Origin: Mrakia gelida
Taxonomy: Eukaryota; Basidiomycota; Tremellomycetes; Cystofilobasidiales; Mrakiaceae
NCBI GenBank assembly: GCA_024345305.1
Contig: BRON01000010.1
Location: forward strand, 930,001 to 994,000
Length of the DNA stretch: 64,000 nucleotides
Reading direction: 5' to 3'
Part shown: positions 21,901 to 32,632 of the stretch, one piece after another
Layout: each line of letters begins with the position of its first letter
How positions within the stretch are numbered: position 1 is the stretch's first letter
Program-made: the position numbers and the translations under genes
Notes under the pieces: generated by a model
Databases searched by the model: none
What the model was told of the DNA's origin: nothing
The model's input: only the letters and a program-made list of their open reading frames with translations

Positions 21901-23817
21901 TCAGAAGTGAAGCTCGAGAGCCGACGCGACGGGAGTTTCCTAATTGAAAGAAGGAACGAGGAGGTCAGCTCGAGATCGAATTGGCGGAGCCAGATGATCA
22001 AGCGAGGTACTCACTACAGGACAGTAAGGACCTACGAGTCAAGCAAACGAGAGCGCCAAGTCAGTGGACGAAAAGGGAGGAAAAGCGCGAGACGAGATCG
22101 ACTCACATTTGACTGTCCGTCTGAAGAGCGAACCGAACGAGAGAGTCAATCCCCTAGAGAGGTAAGCGAGGTCAAAGAAGTGGCAGGACGTAGTACTCAC
22201 ATCCCTTTCCCGAGCTTCGCGAAACTCTCCTTTGCAACAGCGTGTCCGCAAACGAGCATCATCGGCGGGTTCGAAGGAGTCGCGAGGATCTTCGAAACAG
22301 GACAGGCGAAGATCGAGTGGTACCTCAGCGAAGGTGGAAGAGGGATTTCCATCTTCGACGAAGCCAAGCAAGCAGAACAAGTCAGTCCAACTTCGTCGAA
22401 CGGGACAGGCGACGAGACTCGACGACGCGACTTCAAACTCACCGGTAGTTCCTCGCCCATCTTCCACCCTTCCCCAACCCTCTCCTTCATCACCTTCCGT
22501 CCCTTCTCGATCCTCCCCACCGCTCCATTCGCACCCACCCCAACCGCCACACCCAGCACCTCCTTCTCCGGCCATCCAGCCCAGCTGCAGAACTCCTTCT
22601 CGAACATTGGGATCAACAGCTTCTGATGCAGCCCTTCGTCGAGGAGGTCCGCGTAGGGTGAGGAGGCGAGCTTCGTTGCTGGGAGGTAGAGGGTTGCTGT
22701 TAGGAGGCGGGAGATGGTTGAGAGGTGGTGGGGAGTGAAGGGCGGGAAGTGGGTTTGAGCGTAGAGGATGGGAGGAGGGATGCCGGAGGAGGTTCGAGTG
22801 GGTGATGGGGAGAGGAGGAGAGTGATGAAGATGGAGCGGTGGAGGTAAAAAGGGAGAGGGGAGGGTGGAGTGGTTGAGGTTGGGGAGGTGGTGAGGTGGG
22901 AGCCGTGTTGGTTGATCCATCTGGAGGACGAGAAGGAAAGGGGAGGAGGGGAGAAGCGGTCGAGTCAGCTTCGAGCAGGAGATGGTGAGCGAAACAGGGT
23001 GAGACGAGAGAGAACCAGTCTCACCGGAGAGCCGGCTGCAGATCTCCAGCTTGCATAGAGCTGAGGATGGAGTGCAGCATCTGAGCTTTGGCGATCTCCT
23101 TCTCTGGTTGATGAGTTGGAGAGGTCGAGGAGTCGGTGTTGAGGTTCCTCGACAAGGCTTCAACGGTGCTCGTTTCTCCCATGCGGACGAGAGCCGAGAT
23201 GACCGCTCGATCCAGAGCAACCGTAGCTTCGGGCGAGGTGAAGTATAGTGGGGAAGCGATGGGTATCGGGGGAGGAAGCGCCTGGACAAAGACGAGAGTT
23301 GGGGAGGAGGGAAGGGAGAGAGGGAGGAACGACGTCGTCAGCTTGAGCTCGCGATGACCGTCGACTAGGACTCTGGGTCGAACGGCTGACCTTCTCTACA
23401 GCCGTGGCCACCTTCCCTATAGCCTTATGCCAGGTCTTGATCGCCTGAAAGACAGAAGGAAGAAGAAGAGTGAGCTCGAGAGGACGTTCCTTAGCTCATC
23501 CTCGGGTCCACCCGTCTCTCCCCTTCCCTCTCGTTCGCTCTACTGACCTCATCAATCTTCTCCTTTGAGCCTCCGATCTCCTTCTCCAGCCCAGCCCATA
23601 TCGATTGTAACTCCTCCTGCGAGACTGAGGCTGAGGAGGCTTTGGTTTGAGCTTTGACGAGGGAAGCGATAAGAGAGTCCAGAGTCACGCTCAGAGGAGG
23701 AGCGGAACTCGACGACGACGAGGACGAGGTCTTGGATTTCTTGTTGGAGGAAGAAGAAGAGGAGGATGGGACAGAGAGGGATTCGAGTTTGGTGAGTTCT
23801 TTGAAGATGGGTTCCAT
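21901..23817 (-). CDS. RMD5: GID/CTLH E3 ubiquitin ligase RING subunit Rmd5 (Gid2)
   Basis: Rmd5/Gid2 is a RING-type subunit of the GID complex, which in yeast degrades gluconeogenic enzymes through Pro/N-degrons. The protein starts MEPIFKELTKLESLSVPS, followed by a Ser-rich linker and a helical part (SVSQEELQSIWAGLEKEIGG, SALVRMGETSTVEALSRNLN). A CTLH-like region follows (QMLHSILHAMQAGDLQPAL, WINQHGSHL, YADLLDEGLHQKLLIPMFEK, EFCSWAGWPEKEVLGVAV). The family's degenerate RING is clear: VEIPLPPSLRYHSIFACPVS, NPPMMLVCGHAVAKESFAKL, and after two short exons GIRTVKCPYCPV, then ETPVASALELHF and TGA. The RING tail had to be spliced from tiny exons (ACGGACAGTCAAAT and GTCCTTACTGTCCTGTA), which make the conserved CPYCP. 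The gene lies 565 bp from the divergent GH128 gene. Confidence 0.92.
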
Positions 23818-24382
23818 ATCTTGGGGGGAGGGAGAGGTGGAAGGTGGGAGCGACCCGAGTTGAGCTCGACACTGTGGCTTTCGAGAGGTCAGACGAGTCG
23901 TCTTTCATCGAGACGACCAACCATGTCGATTCTAGCAGGAATCTTCGAGGAGGCTCTTACTTGAACCCTGAGCAAACCCGCTAGAAGACTATATCAAAGC
24001 TGACAAGAAAACGGCCTCCAGGAGCTCTGGGGATCGCTCGTTGACTCGACCTCGACCTCCTCCTCCCCTCCCCTCCCCTCCTCTTCATGGTCTCTCTCGT
24101 CGCCTTCCCAGCACTCGACTCGAGCGGCCGCCCAAGTGATCTCGATCGCTCCCCAAGCTCATCAAGACCTAAAGTAGATCCCAGCTACAGCTAGAGTCAG
24201 TTCGCACCGACATTTATTCCACCTTCACCTCGTCAAGTTCCCTCTCGCATCGAACTGATCCCCTCCTCCTCTCTCTCCCCCTTCTACTTCCCTTCAGACA
24301 ACCAACAACAACGCCTCAGGATTGAGAATCGTCGCTCTTCTGTCCCACGTCTTCCAGCATCGGGAAACCTCGAGTCAACGCC
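23818..24382. promoter_or_regulatory. Divergent promoter region RMD5 / GH128 gene 1
   Basis: This 565-bp region separates two diverging genes. The half nearest 24383 has long CT tracts and a stretch of AAC repeats (near 24300) before the start codon. I see no specific regulator site. Confidence 0.4.
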
Positions 24383-26336
24383 ATGTCTACCTCTTCGACA
24401 ATCGCATCCCTCCTCCTCCTCTCCCTCTCCCTACTCTCAACAACAACCCTCGCCACGCCTCTCACCCACAACCAAGCAGCCACCTCCTCTCACCACCACT
24501 CCGCTCTCCTCTCTCACCGAGCTCACAACGGATCCGTCCACCTCCCTATCACTCCCCATCGAGGGGACACGAGATCGTGCGACGACGACAACCGACGACG
24601 AGGAGAGAACGTTGCCGTTGAAGCTGGGTCGGCTACACCTCCTACTTCCTCCGACGAGGAGAAAAAGCCCACCAAAGACGCAGAGGATACTGGGGAGAGC
24701 GAGGAGGAAGAAGAGCTGGAGAGGCGAGGCAGGGAGAAGAGGAAGCACAAGAACAAGAAGAAGGGTAGCTCGTCAGGAGGAGGGAAGGAACGAGGAGTGA
24801 CGGTTTCGAGCTCGAACCAGAACTGGAAGTGGGAAGGGAAGAAGGCTGGTCTTGCTTGGCCTAATGGAGATCAGGATGGAGCGAGTTCTTGGTGTGGAAC
24901 GAACGCTGGTTGGTGGGTCGAGATCGACTCCTTCCTTGAACGCGTCGTGGAGTCGAGCCAGGAGCCGTTTCGCTGACCTTCTTTGGGTCGTCTTGGTTGA
25001 TTCAAAAAAGGTACTACACATGGAGTCCCTGGAACACTCAGCCGCTGACGGATTGCGGGTTGGAGTTCGTTCCTATGGTGAGTTTTGGTCACGTCTCTCT
25101 TCCGTCTCGTGATCTCGATCTCGTTCGTTTGGCTGACCTTAGATTCGCTCGCCTTTGAACAGCTCTGGGGACGGAGTCAGATCTCCGACTTCCTCACTCA
25201 GCAGTGGACTTGGCCTTCGTCGACGAAACACGTCCTCTTCGTTAACGAGTGAGTTGTGTTTTCTCGTCTCGGTTCGCTGCTCGTCGCTGATCTCTTTCCC
25301 TCATCATCTTCAGGCCAAATCAAGAAGGTCAATCGGACATGAGCGTCGGAGAGGCTGTAGACATGTGGTGGAAGTACATGGAACCTCTTGCGAATCGGGG
25401 TTACAAGCTGGGACGTAAGTTCGCTTTCGTTCCGTTGTCGTCTTGCGACGAGCTCTTTGGACCCGCGCGCTGAGCACTCGAATCTTCCCGTCTGCTCCTT
25501 TCCTTCAGTCGCCGGAACTACCAGCGCTCCTAGCGGGAAGGCTTGGATCGGAGTCAGTCTCGCTTCCCCTTCGGCTCTCGAACGACGTGACCTTCGGCCG
25601 TGTCTGACTCCTTTCCCTTGCGTACGTATATTCAGGACTTCATCAACGCCTGCCAAGGCTGCTCTATCTCTTTCCTTCCACTTCACTGGTACGACGTTGA
25701 CGCCGACAACTTCCAGAACTACGTCGTGCGTCCCCTTCCTCGCTCGTTTCGCTTCTCTCACCCCGCTCTCGTTCGCTGACCTCCAATTCCTTCTCTCTCG
25801 AACCTCCCTCTTCCAGCTCGACTTCTACAACACCTTCAACCTCCCTATCTGGGTGACCGAGTGGGCTTGTCAGGTCCGTCTCTCTTCCCTCTCTTTCGTT
25901 GTCTTCTCTCGTCGTCTGTCCTCGAAGACGCGTGATCTGATCTCGCCTCCCTTTCTCTCCTCGAAACTAGAACTTCAACGGAGGAGACCAATGCACTCAC
26001 GGCTACATCTACGGAGAGTTCTTCGATAAGACCGTTGGCTGGATGAACGGACAGGATTTCATCGAGCGGCATGCTTGGTTCGGTGAGTGTCGTTTCAACT
26101 TCGACGCGAGAGAGCTTCTCGCTGACCTCGATTTGAGTCTCGGGCTTTGCAGGAGCGATGCACAACATGCAGAACGTGAACTATGACAATCAACTGATGA
26201 GCTGGGATGGACGACCGAACGATTTGGGTTGGAGATACAGTGAGTTCGAGCGAACCAACGAACGACCCCGTCGTCCTCTGTTTCTTCGTCCTCGGTGCTT
26301 GCTGACGCTCTCCCCTTCGTTACCACAGTCTCGTAG
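24383..26336 (+). CDS. Secreted GH128-type glycoside hydrolase (beta-1,3-glucanase-like), copy 1
   Basis: GH128 enzymes are secreted endo-beta-1,3-glucanases with a TIM-barrel fold. A signal peptide (MSTSSTIASLLLLSLSLLST) leads to a charged linker with an acidic run and a basic run (RREKRKHKNKKKG-like), then the catalytic core: KKAGLAWPNGDQDGASSWCG, WYYTWSPWNTQPLTDCGLEF, MLWGRSQISDFLTQQWTW, VLFVNEPNQEGQSDMSVGEA (acid/base Glu in NEP), SFLPLHWYDVDADNFQNYV, LPIWVTEWACQ (nucleophile Glu) and NFNGGDQCTHGYIYGEFF. It finishes with a three-codon last exon (26329-26336, giving Ile-Ser-stop). About nine exons, all with CTGAC-type branch sites. The basic/acidic linker replaces the Ser/Thr-rich stalk found in copies 2 and 3. 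Confidence 0.93.
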
Positions 26337-26846
26337 CTTTGATATTTCACACTATTGCACCCATTTTCAAATCTATCAGTGAGTCTTTTTCCCTCGCTCG
26401 CTCCGCTCTTTCACGACGCGTCGAGGCTGACCTTCGTTCTTCTCCTCGCTTCCCTCTCCTCGTATTCCAGTCCTTCGCCACCCATCTTCGGTTCTTATCT
26501 CCCATCATACCTTTGGTCCCCATTTGCTGCTATACCTCGCTTTGTATCTTTATGCCTCCTCGAGTCGAAGTCGTGATGTCCGTCGCTTCTTCCCGCCTCG
26601 AACGATCATCAAGATCCGATTCAAGAAAGCTCTAGCGACTAAGATGAGATCTTGATATCTTCAGCTCGACCAGCGAACGAAAGAGCATCCAGCGAATCTA
26701 CGAAGTCGAGAAGCTAAGACGGAATAAGGAGAGTGGGTGGGATCGCGCAAGCGCTGCAAAGGGGAAAGAGAGAGAACGGGAGACGGCTAGCGTCTAGGAG
26801 GAGGATACGAGGGATAGGTAGGTATGGTAGGTATGTGAGGAAGCGC
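26337..26846. other. Convergent intergenic region between GH128 copies 1 and 2
   Basis: T-rich 3' flank of copy 1 and 3' flank of copy 2. No coding bias is seen in either strand. Confidence 0.4.
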
Positions 26847-29229
26847 TCAGAGAGACAGGAACTTCCATCCGAGATCGGTGGGTTCCCCACCGATGTGCAT
26901 CAACTGATTCGCGTTGTTGACGCCCTGCATCTGTTCCATCGCTCCGAAAGGCATGATGATCTCGACCATGGGGTTGTTGTTGGCCCAGACGGCGGTTCCC
27001 TCGAAACTGGGAAGCGGGGAGAAAAGGGGAGCATCAGCTGCTCCGTCAAGGAACGGCAACGCGACGACGTCGCGAGCGAGAATCGATCGACGTACAACTC
27101 GTTTCGAACGTAGTCCCAGGAGCATTGAGGTCCACCGCTGTGGATGCGAAAGGTGCAACGAGTCAGACAGGTCTAAAGGAGACGGAGGGAGATAACGAGA
27201 GAGGACTGACCTGAAGCTGAAGAGAGAAACGGAAAGAGCAAAAGGGCGACGCGTCAGTTTCTGAATGCAGAACTCGAGCTGCAACAGACGACGACTCACC
27301 TGTGGCTGTGATAGTTACGGAGGAGATTAGTTGAGTAGATTAGCTCGTGGATATCGAGAAGAAAGACGTGTAAGAAGGCAGCACGAACCAGGCGTATTCC
27401 GTGATCGCGACGGGCCTCTTGAACGTATCGATGAAGTCGGTGACGTATGCCTGTAGAGCAGAACTATCAGGATCAGCTTAGCAAACAAGAAACTCGCGCG
27501 AGAAGACTAACCTGGAAGTCTCTAAGAACGAGAGGAGAAGCGAGAGCGAAAGAAGATCAGAACACGTCGAGGTCGAGTCTCGGTCGAATTCGTCCTCCGT
27601 GAGAGCTCTGACTCACAGGTGATCGTTACCGTACCAGTGGACGACGGTGATATCCCAAGGATCGTTCGGGCAAGCAGCTTGGAAGTCCTGCGAAAGCGAA
27701 AAAGGAGGCCGCGAACGCGTGAGTCGATCAGCGTTCGGCTTCGGCTCGTTTATCGCAAAGTCACCCCCTCCATCCCTCTCGTTGAAGTCTCGTCAAGCTG
27801 GGAGGATAACTCACCAGCAACCACTGCTTCCCCGAAGGACTGTTATCCGGAGCCATCGAAAGAAGCCGAATCCCAGGGACGACGTCTCGAAGTTTCGCGA
27901 AATGTTCCTTCCAGATCCCACAGCTCGTCCAAGGGTCAACGTTGGCTTGTCCTCCGTTGTTGGCTTCGTTGAAGAAGGCCGCTTTGGTGACGCCGGCGTC
28001 TTTGAAGGTGTGGATGTTGCTGGAAGAACAAGGGTCGAAGGAAGTCATCAGCGACGCGTCGAGGTTCGTCGAACGAAGGCTTGTGTAGAGGAAAGGGACT
28101 TACGACTCCCATTCTCCGATACTGAGAGAGGAACAAGCAAGTGGGATATCAGCTGCGAGGCTTCGAGATGATGCTCCACGAGAAACAGCGGAGAGGGAAA
28201 GCGGACTCACTGCCCAGGTCCTGCGATTCGAGGGTCGAAAGCGAACGAAGACGATCAGCTTCGCGTAGGTGAGGGAGGCAGATATGAAACCCACGTACCC
28301 CAGAGCATAGGAATGAAGTCGACGTTGTTGAAGTAGTTCGGAACCCAAGACTGAGTGTTGAGCAGAGAAGAAAAGACGGTTAGCGAGCTTGTCGGACGAA
28401 CGTCGACTCGTCGCTGGCTCTCCTGTTTCTCGAGGTCGAGGGTCTACGTTGACGACTCACCGACCAGGTGATGACACTGACGAGAAAGCGTAGAAGATCA
28501 TCGTCAGCAAGCGTGTCTAACTTGAGGTGACCCGAGGAAGAACGGACACGTCGTCCTCCCTCGAGAGAAATCGTCTCGCGCGACTCGACGCGCTCGACGA
28601 AGCTGCTCACCTCGCACCAGGAGCCTGCGACTCCCACAGCCCAGGCTGATCAGACTGTCCATTCGGCCAGGCGAGTCCGAACTTCCCCTTCCTGTTCGAA
28701 GGAGGAGGAGGAGCGGGAGGAGTAGTCGTCTGTCAAGAGAAAACAAAACGAAACAAGACGCGCCGAGGACTGGTCAGCTTGGCGAGTTTCTTCGTTCTGT
28801 GGGGAAGAGAGTCTTGCTTACAGGGGGAGGAGGAGGAGCAGGAGGAGCAGCAGTAACGACGGGAGGAGGAGCTTGAGTCGAGACGGGAGGTTCGATCCAA
28901 GCTGACGTGGTGATGACCTGAGGCTGAGTTTGAGAGGGAGCTGGGACGAGGGAGACTCCTGGAGGAGGTCGAGCTTTGCATCTTCGAGGGAGACCGGCTC
29001 GTTTCTGGACGACGACGATGGGGCTCCTGTCCGAGTCGAGGATTTGAGCGGAAGCGGCAGCGGCAGCCCGTCGACTAGCGACGGAGGAGTGTCGACGGTG
29101 AAGCCTCAATCCTCGCGAGACGACGTCGTTGGCGAGGGCTGAGGTTGGGGTGAAGACGAGAGCGAAGATGAGGGCGAAGAGGAGAGGAAGGAGGGTGAAG
29201 AGTCGAGGGAGGGAGAATGAAGCTGGCAT
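26847..29229 (-). CDS. Secreted GH128-type glycoside hydrolase, copy 2, with micro-exons
   Basis: The start at 29229 gives a hydrophobic signal (LFTLLPLLFALIFALVFTPT, SALA), then a basic stretch, a Pro/Ala-rich stalk (APPAPPPPP) and the GH128 core: FGLAWPNGQSDQPGLWESQ, SVITWSSWVPNYFNNVDFIP, MLWG, AAFFNEANNGGQANVDPW (catalytic Glu; NEPN is NEAN here), LLSMAPDNSPSGKQWLL, ITVVHWYGNDH and RPVAITEYAC (second Glu). It ends ANQLMHIGGEPTDLGWKF-LSL and TGA. The segment after EYAC (HSFSGGPQCSWDYVRNEF) exists only if two separate 6-nt exons, CCACAG (27300-27305) and CTTCAG (27211-27216), are kept. Both are flanked by full introns. A 10-nt exon (28211-28220) follows MLWG. About fifteen exons in all. Copies 1 and 3 have equivalent residues without these tiny exons (except the 10-nt one, shared with copy 3). 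Confidence 0.9.
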
Positions 29230-30153
29230 TCTTGAGGAAGGGGGGGGAAGGTCAAAGGGAAGGGGAGGGGAAGGCGCGGGGAGCGAGGGACGGAGGAGGA
29301 GGACGAGGGTTTTGAAGTTGCGAAGCTCGAAGGAGAGTGAGGTCCGATGGGACTGGTGGGGAGGGGGAAGGGAAGGGAAGGGGAATGGGAAGGAAAGGAA
29401 AGGAGAGGAGAAGGGGGGGAGGGGAGGGGGATGTGGTCGTCGAAGGGTCAAAAGGAATGTTGTTCTCGCTCGAGCCAAGGAAGACGAGGTGTTTGACGCC
29501 GCGCGAGGCACCAGGAGACGGACGAGATTGATTTCTCCCTCTTGCTCCCAAGGATATGGTTATGTACTGCGAGAGGAGAGGAGAGCTTGGTGGTGCTGGA
29601 GTGAGAGAGAAGGCGGGTCAGGTCAACGAGTTGGGAGAGAGAAGACGACGACGCTCGAATCGACGTGACTGACCTTTCGCGCGACCCCCTCGTCCGTCTT
29701 CCTCTCTTTCCCACGAAACGAAACGAGAACGAAGTTTGAAGCCATCTAGACCTCTGCGAAAGATAAGAAAAATGCGAAAAAGCATAAGACACAGAACCAA
29801 AAAGGAAAAGTAAAGAGAGAGGAAGAGCACGAGTTCGTCGACCGCCAGGATCGCTCCCAGCGGATCGAGCGAACGACCGACGCCAGAAGAAGGAGAAAAC
29901 CGAGGAGAAAAAAAGAGAGAGAGAGAGAGGCAGACGCTGCTACAGAACCGTCGAGGTGTGAAGGGAACGTTTGGAGGGGGGTATCAAAGTGAGTTGAGAG
30001 AGGAGAGACGGAGCCTTTTTGATGCGAGCAAGGAGAAAAAAAGAGAGGGTGCGGATTCCAAAAGGGTAAGAGGAGGAGAACCAAGAAAGAAACGAGCGAG
30101 TCTGAGTCCTAAAGGAGCGACTGAGAAGGGAAGGCGAGGTTAAGCTGAAGCGT
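29230..30153. other. Intergenic region between GH128 copies 2 and 3
   Basis: This 924-bp stretch is the promoter side of copy 2 and the 3' flank of copy 3. It has long GGGAAGG-type purine tracts near 29230-29440. No coding bias is seen. Confidence 0.45.
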
Positions 30154-32632
30154 TTAGTAGGAGGATCCGTACTTGGCTCCGTAGGAGGAGACTCCTCCGG
30201 CACCTGCGAAGAGAGAACGAAGGACGAAAGCGAGGAGTCAGCGATGAGGTCGACAAGAAGGGTAGGCTGCGAGGAGGTGAAGAAGGTAGACTCACCAGAG
30301 AAGAGCTGGTTAGCGGAGTTGACTCCTTGCTGTAAGACGGAAGGGAGTCAAAGGGACACGAGTCAGCCGTCGTCACGAGTCATCTCGAGTTTCATCGTCT
30401 CTCCAAGAACGCACCATGTCCTGCATAGCTCCGAAGGCGGAGTATCGAGCGACCTCAGATCGACCGTTCATCCAAGCGGTGGTTCCCTCGAAGCTGAAGA
30501 GGAAGAACGAAGAGTAAAGCGGGTCAGATCGAACGTCGATGCTTTGTTTCGCCTCCTTGAGCGGCGAGGATACTCACAACTCGTTTTGAACGTAGTTCCA
30601 GTCGCACTGAGCTCCTCCGTTGAAGTTCTGGCAAGCATACCTGAGCAGAGAGAAAGGTTGAAGAGGAGAGAAGAAGGGTCAGCGACGAAATCGGCGTCGA
30701 GGTTCCGAGACGCGTGTTCGAACTCACTCAGTAACCCAAAGAGGTCGGTTGAAGGTGGTGGCGAAGTCGAGGACGTAGGCCTGGAAAGCCTCGTAGGTGA
30801 CGTCGTACCAATGCAAGGTAATGAACTGTAGAGAAGAAGAGGGAAGTCAGAGGACGTCGAGCAACCAACGAAGCGAGGAGCTGAGCGACTCACGTCGGCG
30901 TGGTTCTGGGGGCACTGGGACTCGAAGTCGAGGAGCCACTGCTTTCCAGAGGGAGCTCCATCGGGAGAAGCGGATCCGAGCTAGAAAGAGGTTCGACGCA
31001 GCAGCGGGAGGAGGCGTCAGTTGTGAGACTCGACGTTCGAGCCGACGACGAGACGAGGATCGCTCACCTGAATTCCGGGAACCTTGTATCGGAGCTGCTC
31101 GAACTGCTCAGTCCAAAGCTGGCATCCAGAGGAAGCGGGCATGTTGGCCTGTCCACCACCGTTGGGCCTGAGAAGCGAGAAGAAGGGGAGGGAGGAGCTG
31201 TCAGTCTCGGTTCCGCGACACCCGCGGCGTGGTGAAGGATAAGGAGAGATAACGAACTCGTTGGCGAAGAGAGCGTGAGTCACTCCGAGGCCAGCGTAGC
31301 TGTCGATGTTGCTGGACCAGTCTCCGACCCTGAGAAGGGGAGAGCGAAGGAAGGAAGGACGAGGAAGTTAGAACGACGACGTCGAAAACGCGACGCTGGC
31401 GAAATCGAACGAGAACTCACTGCTTCCATCCTGAAAAGAGAAGAAGCAGATGCTTGGGTCAGCGAGGGAGAAACAGAGAGAGAGAAGGGATGTGCTGCTT
31501 ACCCCAAAGCATGGGAACGAACTCGAGACCGCTGAAGGAGTCGACGGGCCAAGGCTGAAATGAAAGGGAAACGTCGGTCGGTCAACTCGTTCTCAGATCC
31601 TCGCAGAGCTAGAAAAGAGGCCTCGAGTCGTCGATAATACTCACAGACCAGGTGTAGTACCTGCGAGAGAAACGAAGAACAAGGTCGTCAGCGGTCGTTC
31701 AGGGGTAGAAACGTTCGTTCGCCCGTCCAGTCTCGACGACTCACCAAGAGTTTCCCATCGTCGACTTCCAGAGGTCGGGCTGGTCGCTGTTGCCGTTAGG
31801 CCAGGCGAGTCCAGCCTTCCTGCAGGATCCAGAGTTGGTGTTGGTAGCAGGAGCGGCAGCGGCGGCGGCGGTGGTGACGACGGCAGCAGCAGCGTAGGTG
31901 GTAGTCTGAAAGGAACGAAAAACAAGAAGGAAGAGAGAGCAAGGAAAGTCGTTGTCAGTTTCAATCGCTCGAGCTCGAATCAAAACACGTCCCAGTCTGT
32001 TCGGAAAGACCTTCACGATGCAGAGGATATGAAGATCTGCATCGAGAGAGGGGGTAGACGTGACGCCCAGGAGAGGTAGGAGGGGAGGAGGGGAGGGGCG
32101 AGAAGGGTCGAGCCCATCAAAGGGGCTTTCGAGGGAAGAACAAGGGCGGGGGAAGAAAGGGGATTGAAGGATGGGAAGAGACGAAAAAACTCACAGGAGC
32201 GACCCACTCGGCGGTGGTGGTAGTAGGAGCGACCCACTCTGCAGTAGAGGTGGTAGGAGCGACCCAAGCCTGGGTGGTAGGGGCGACGTATTCCGAGGTC
32301 GAGACGACGACGACGGAGGACGAAGGAGCGGCCCAGGCGGAGGAGCTGGCCTCCTGGCTTACAGCAGCAGCGACGACGGTAGGGTTTCGGACCTTGCACT
32401 GAGTTCCATCTGACCTCTTTCCTCGAACGGCGATCCTCTTCTGCTCGTGAGCCCTGGGGACGTCGAACTCTCCAGCAGCTCGTCGAGCAGCGAACGAAGC
32501 GTGCCTTCGAGCAGATCGAGAGTGACCAGAGGCAGCCTCAACAGAGGTGGGAGCGAGGGAGAGAGTGAGGAGGAGGGTGAGGAGGACGGGGGAGAGAGTG
32601 AGGAGGTAGGCGATGTTGGTAGAAGGGGACAT
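30154..32632 (-). CDS. Secreted GH128-type glycoside hydrolase, copy 3, with Ala/Thr repeat stalk
   Basis: The signal peptide ([20 protein letters not shown]) is followed by a basic propeptide-like part (RSARRHASFAARRAAGEF), a stalk with tandem repeats of WVAPTT-type units (AEWVAPTTTTAEWVAP), a run of alanines and then the GH128 core: RKAGLAWPNGNSDQPDLWKS, YYTWS, PWPVDSFSGLEFVPMLWG, VGDWSSNIDSYAGLGVTHAL, FANEPNGGGQANMPASSG, ASPDGAPSGKQWLLDFESQC, FITLHWYDVTYEAFQAYVLD, RPLWVTEYACQNFNGGAQCD and WNYVQNEFEGTTAWMNGRSE. The last exon gives GAGGVSSYGAKYGSSY and TAA at 30154. Both catalytic Glu (NEP, TEY) are kept. A 10-nt exon GATGGAAGCA (31421-31430) and a 16-nt exon for YYTWS are needed. The gene is a close paralog of copy 2, same strand, 0.9 kb away. 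Confidence 0.93.

Noticed and set aside
26339..26635. Hydrophobic plus-strand frame after GH128 copy 1
   Set aside because: It lies in the T-rich 3' flank, begins inside the terminal part of the gene and shows no homology pattern.
29129..29668. Gly/Arg/Glu-rich plus-strand frame over the start of GH128 copy 2
   Set aside because: The composition comes from GA tracts, and the region is the 5' end and promoter of the minus-strand gene.
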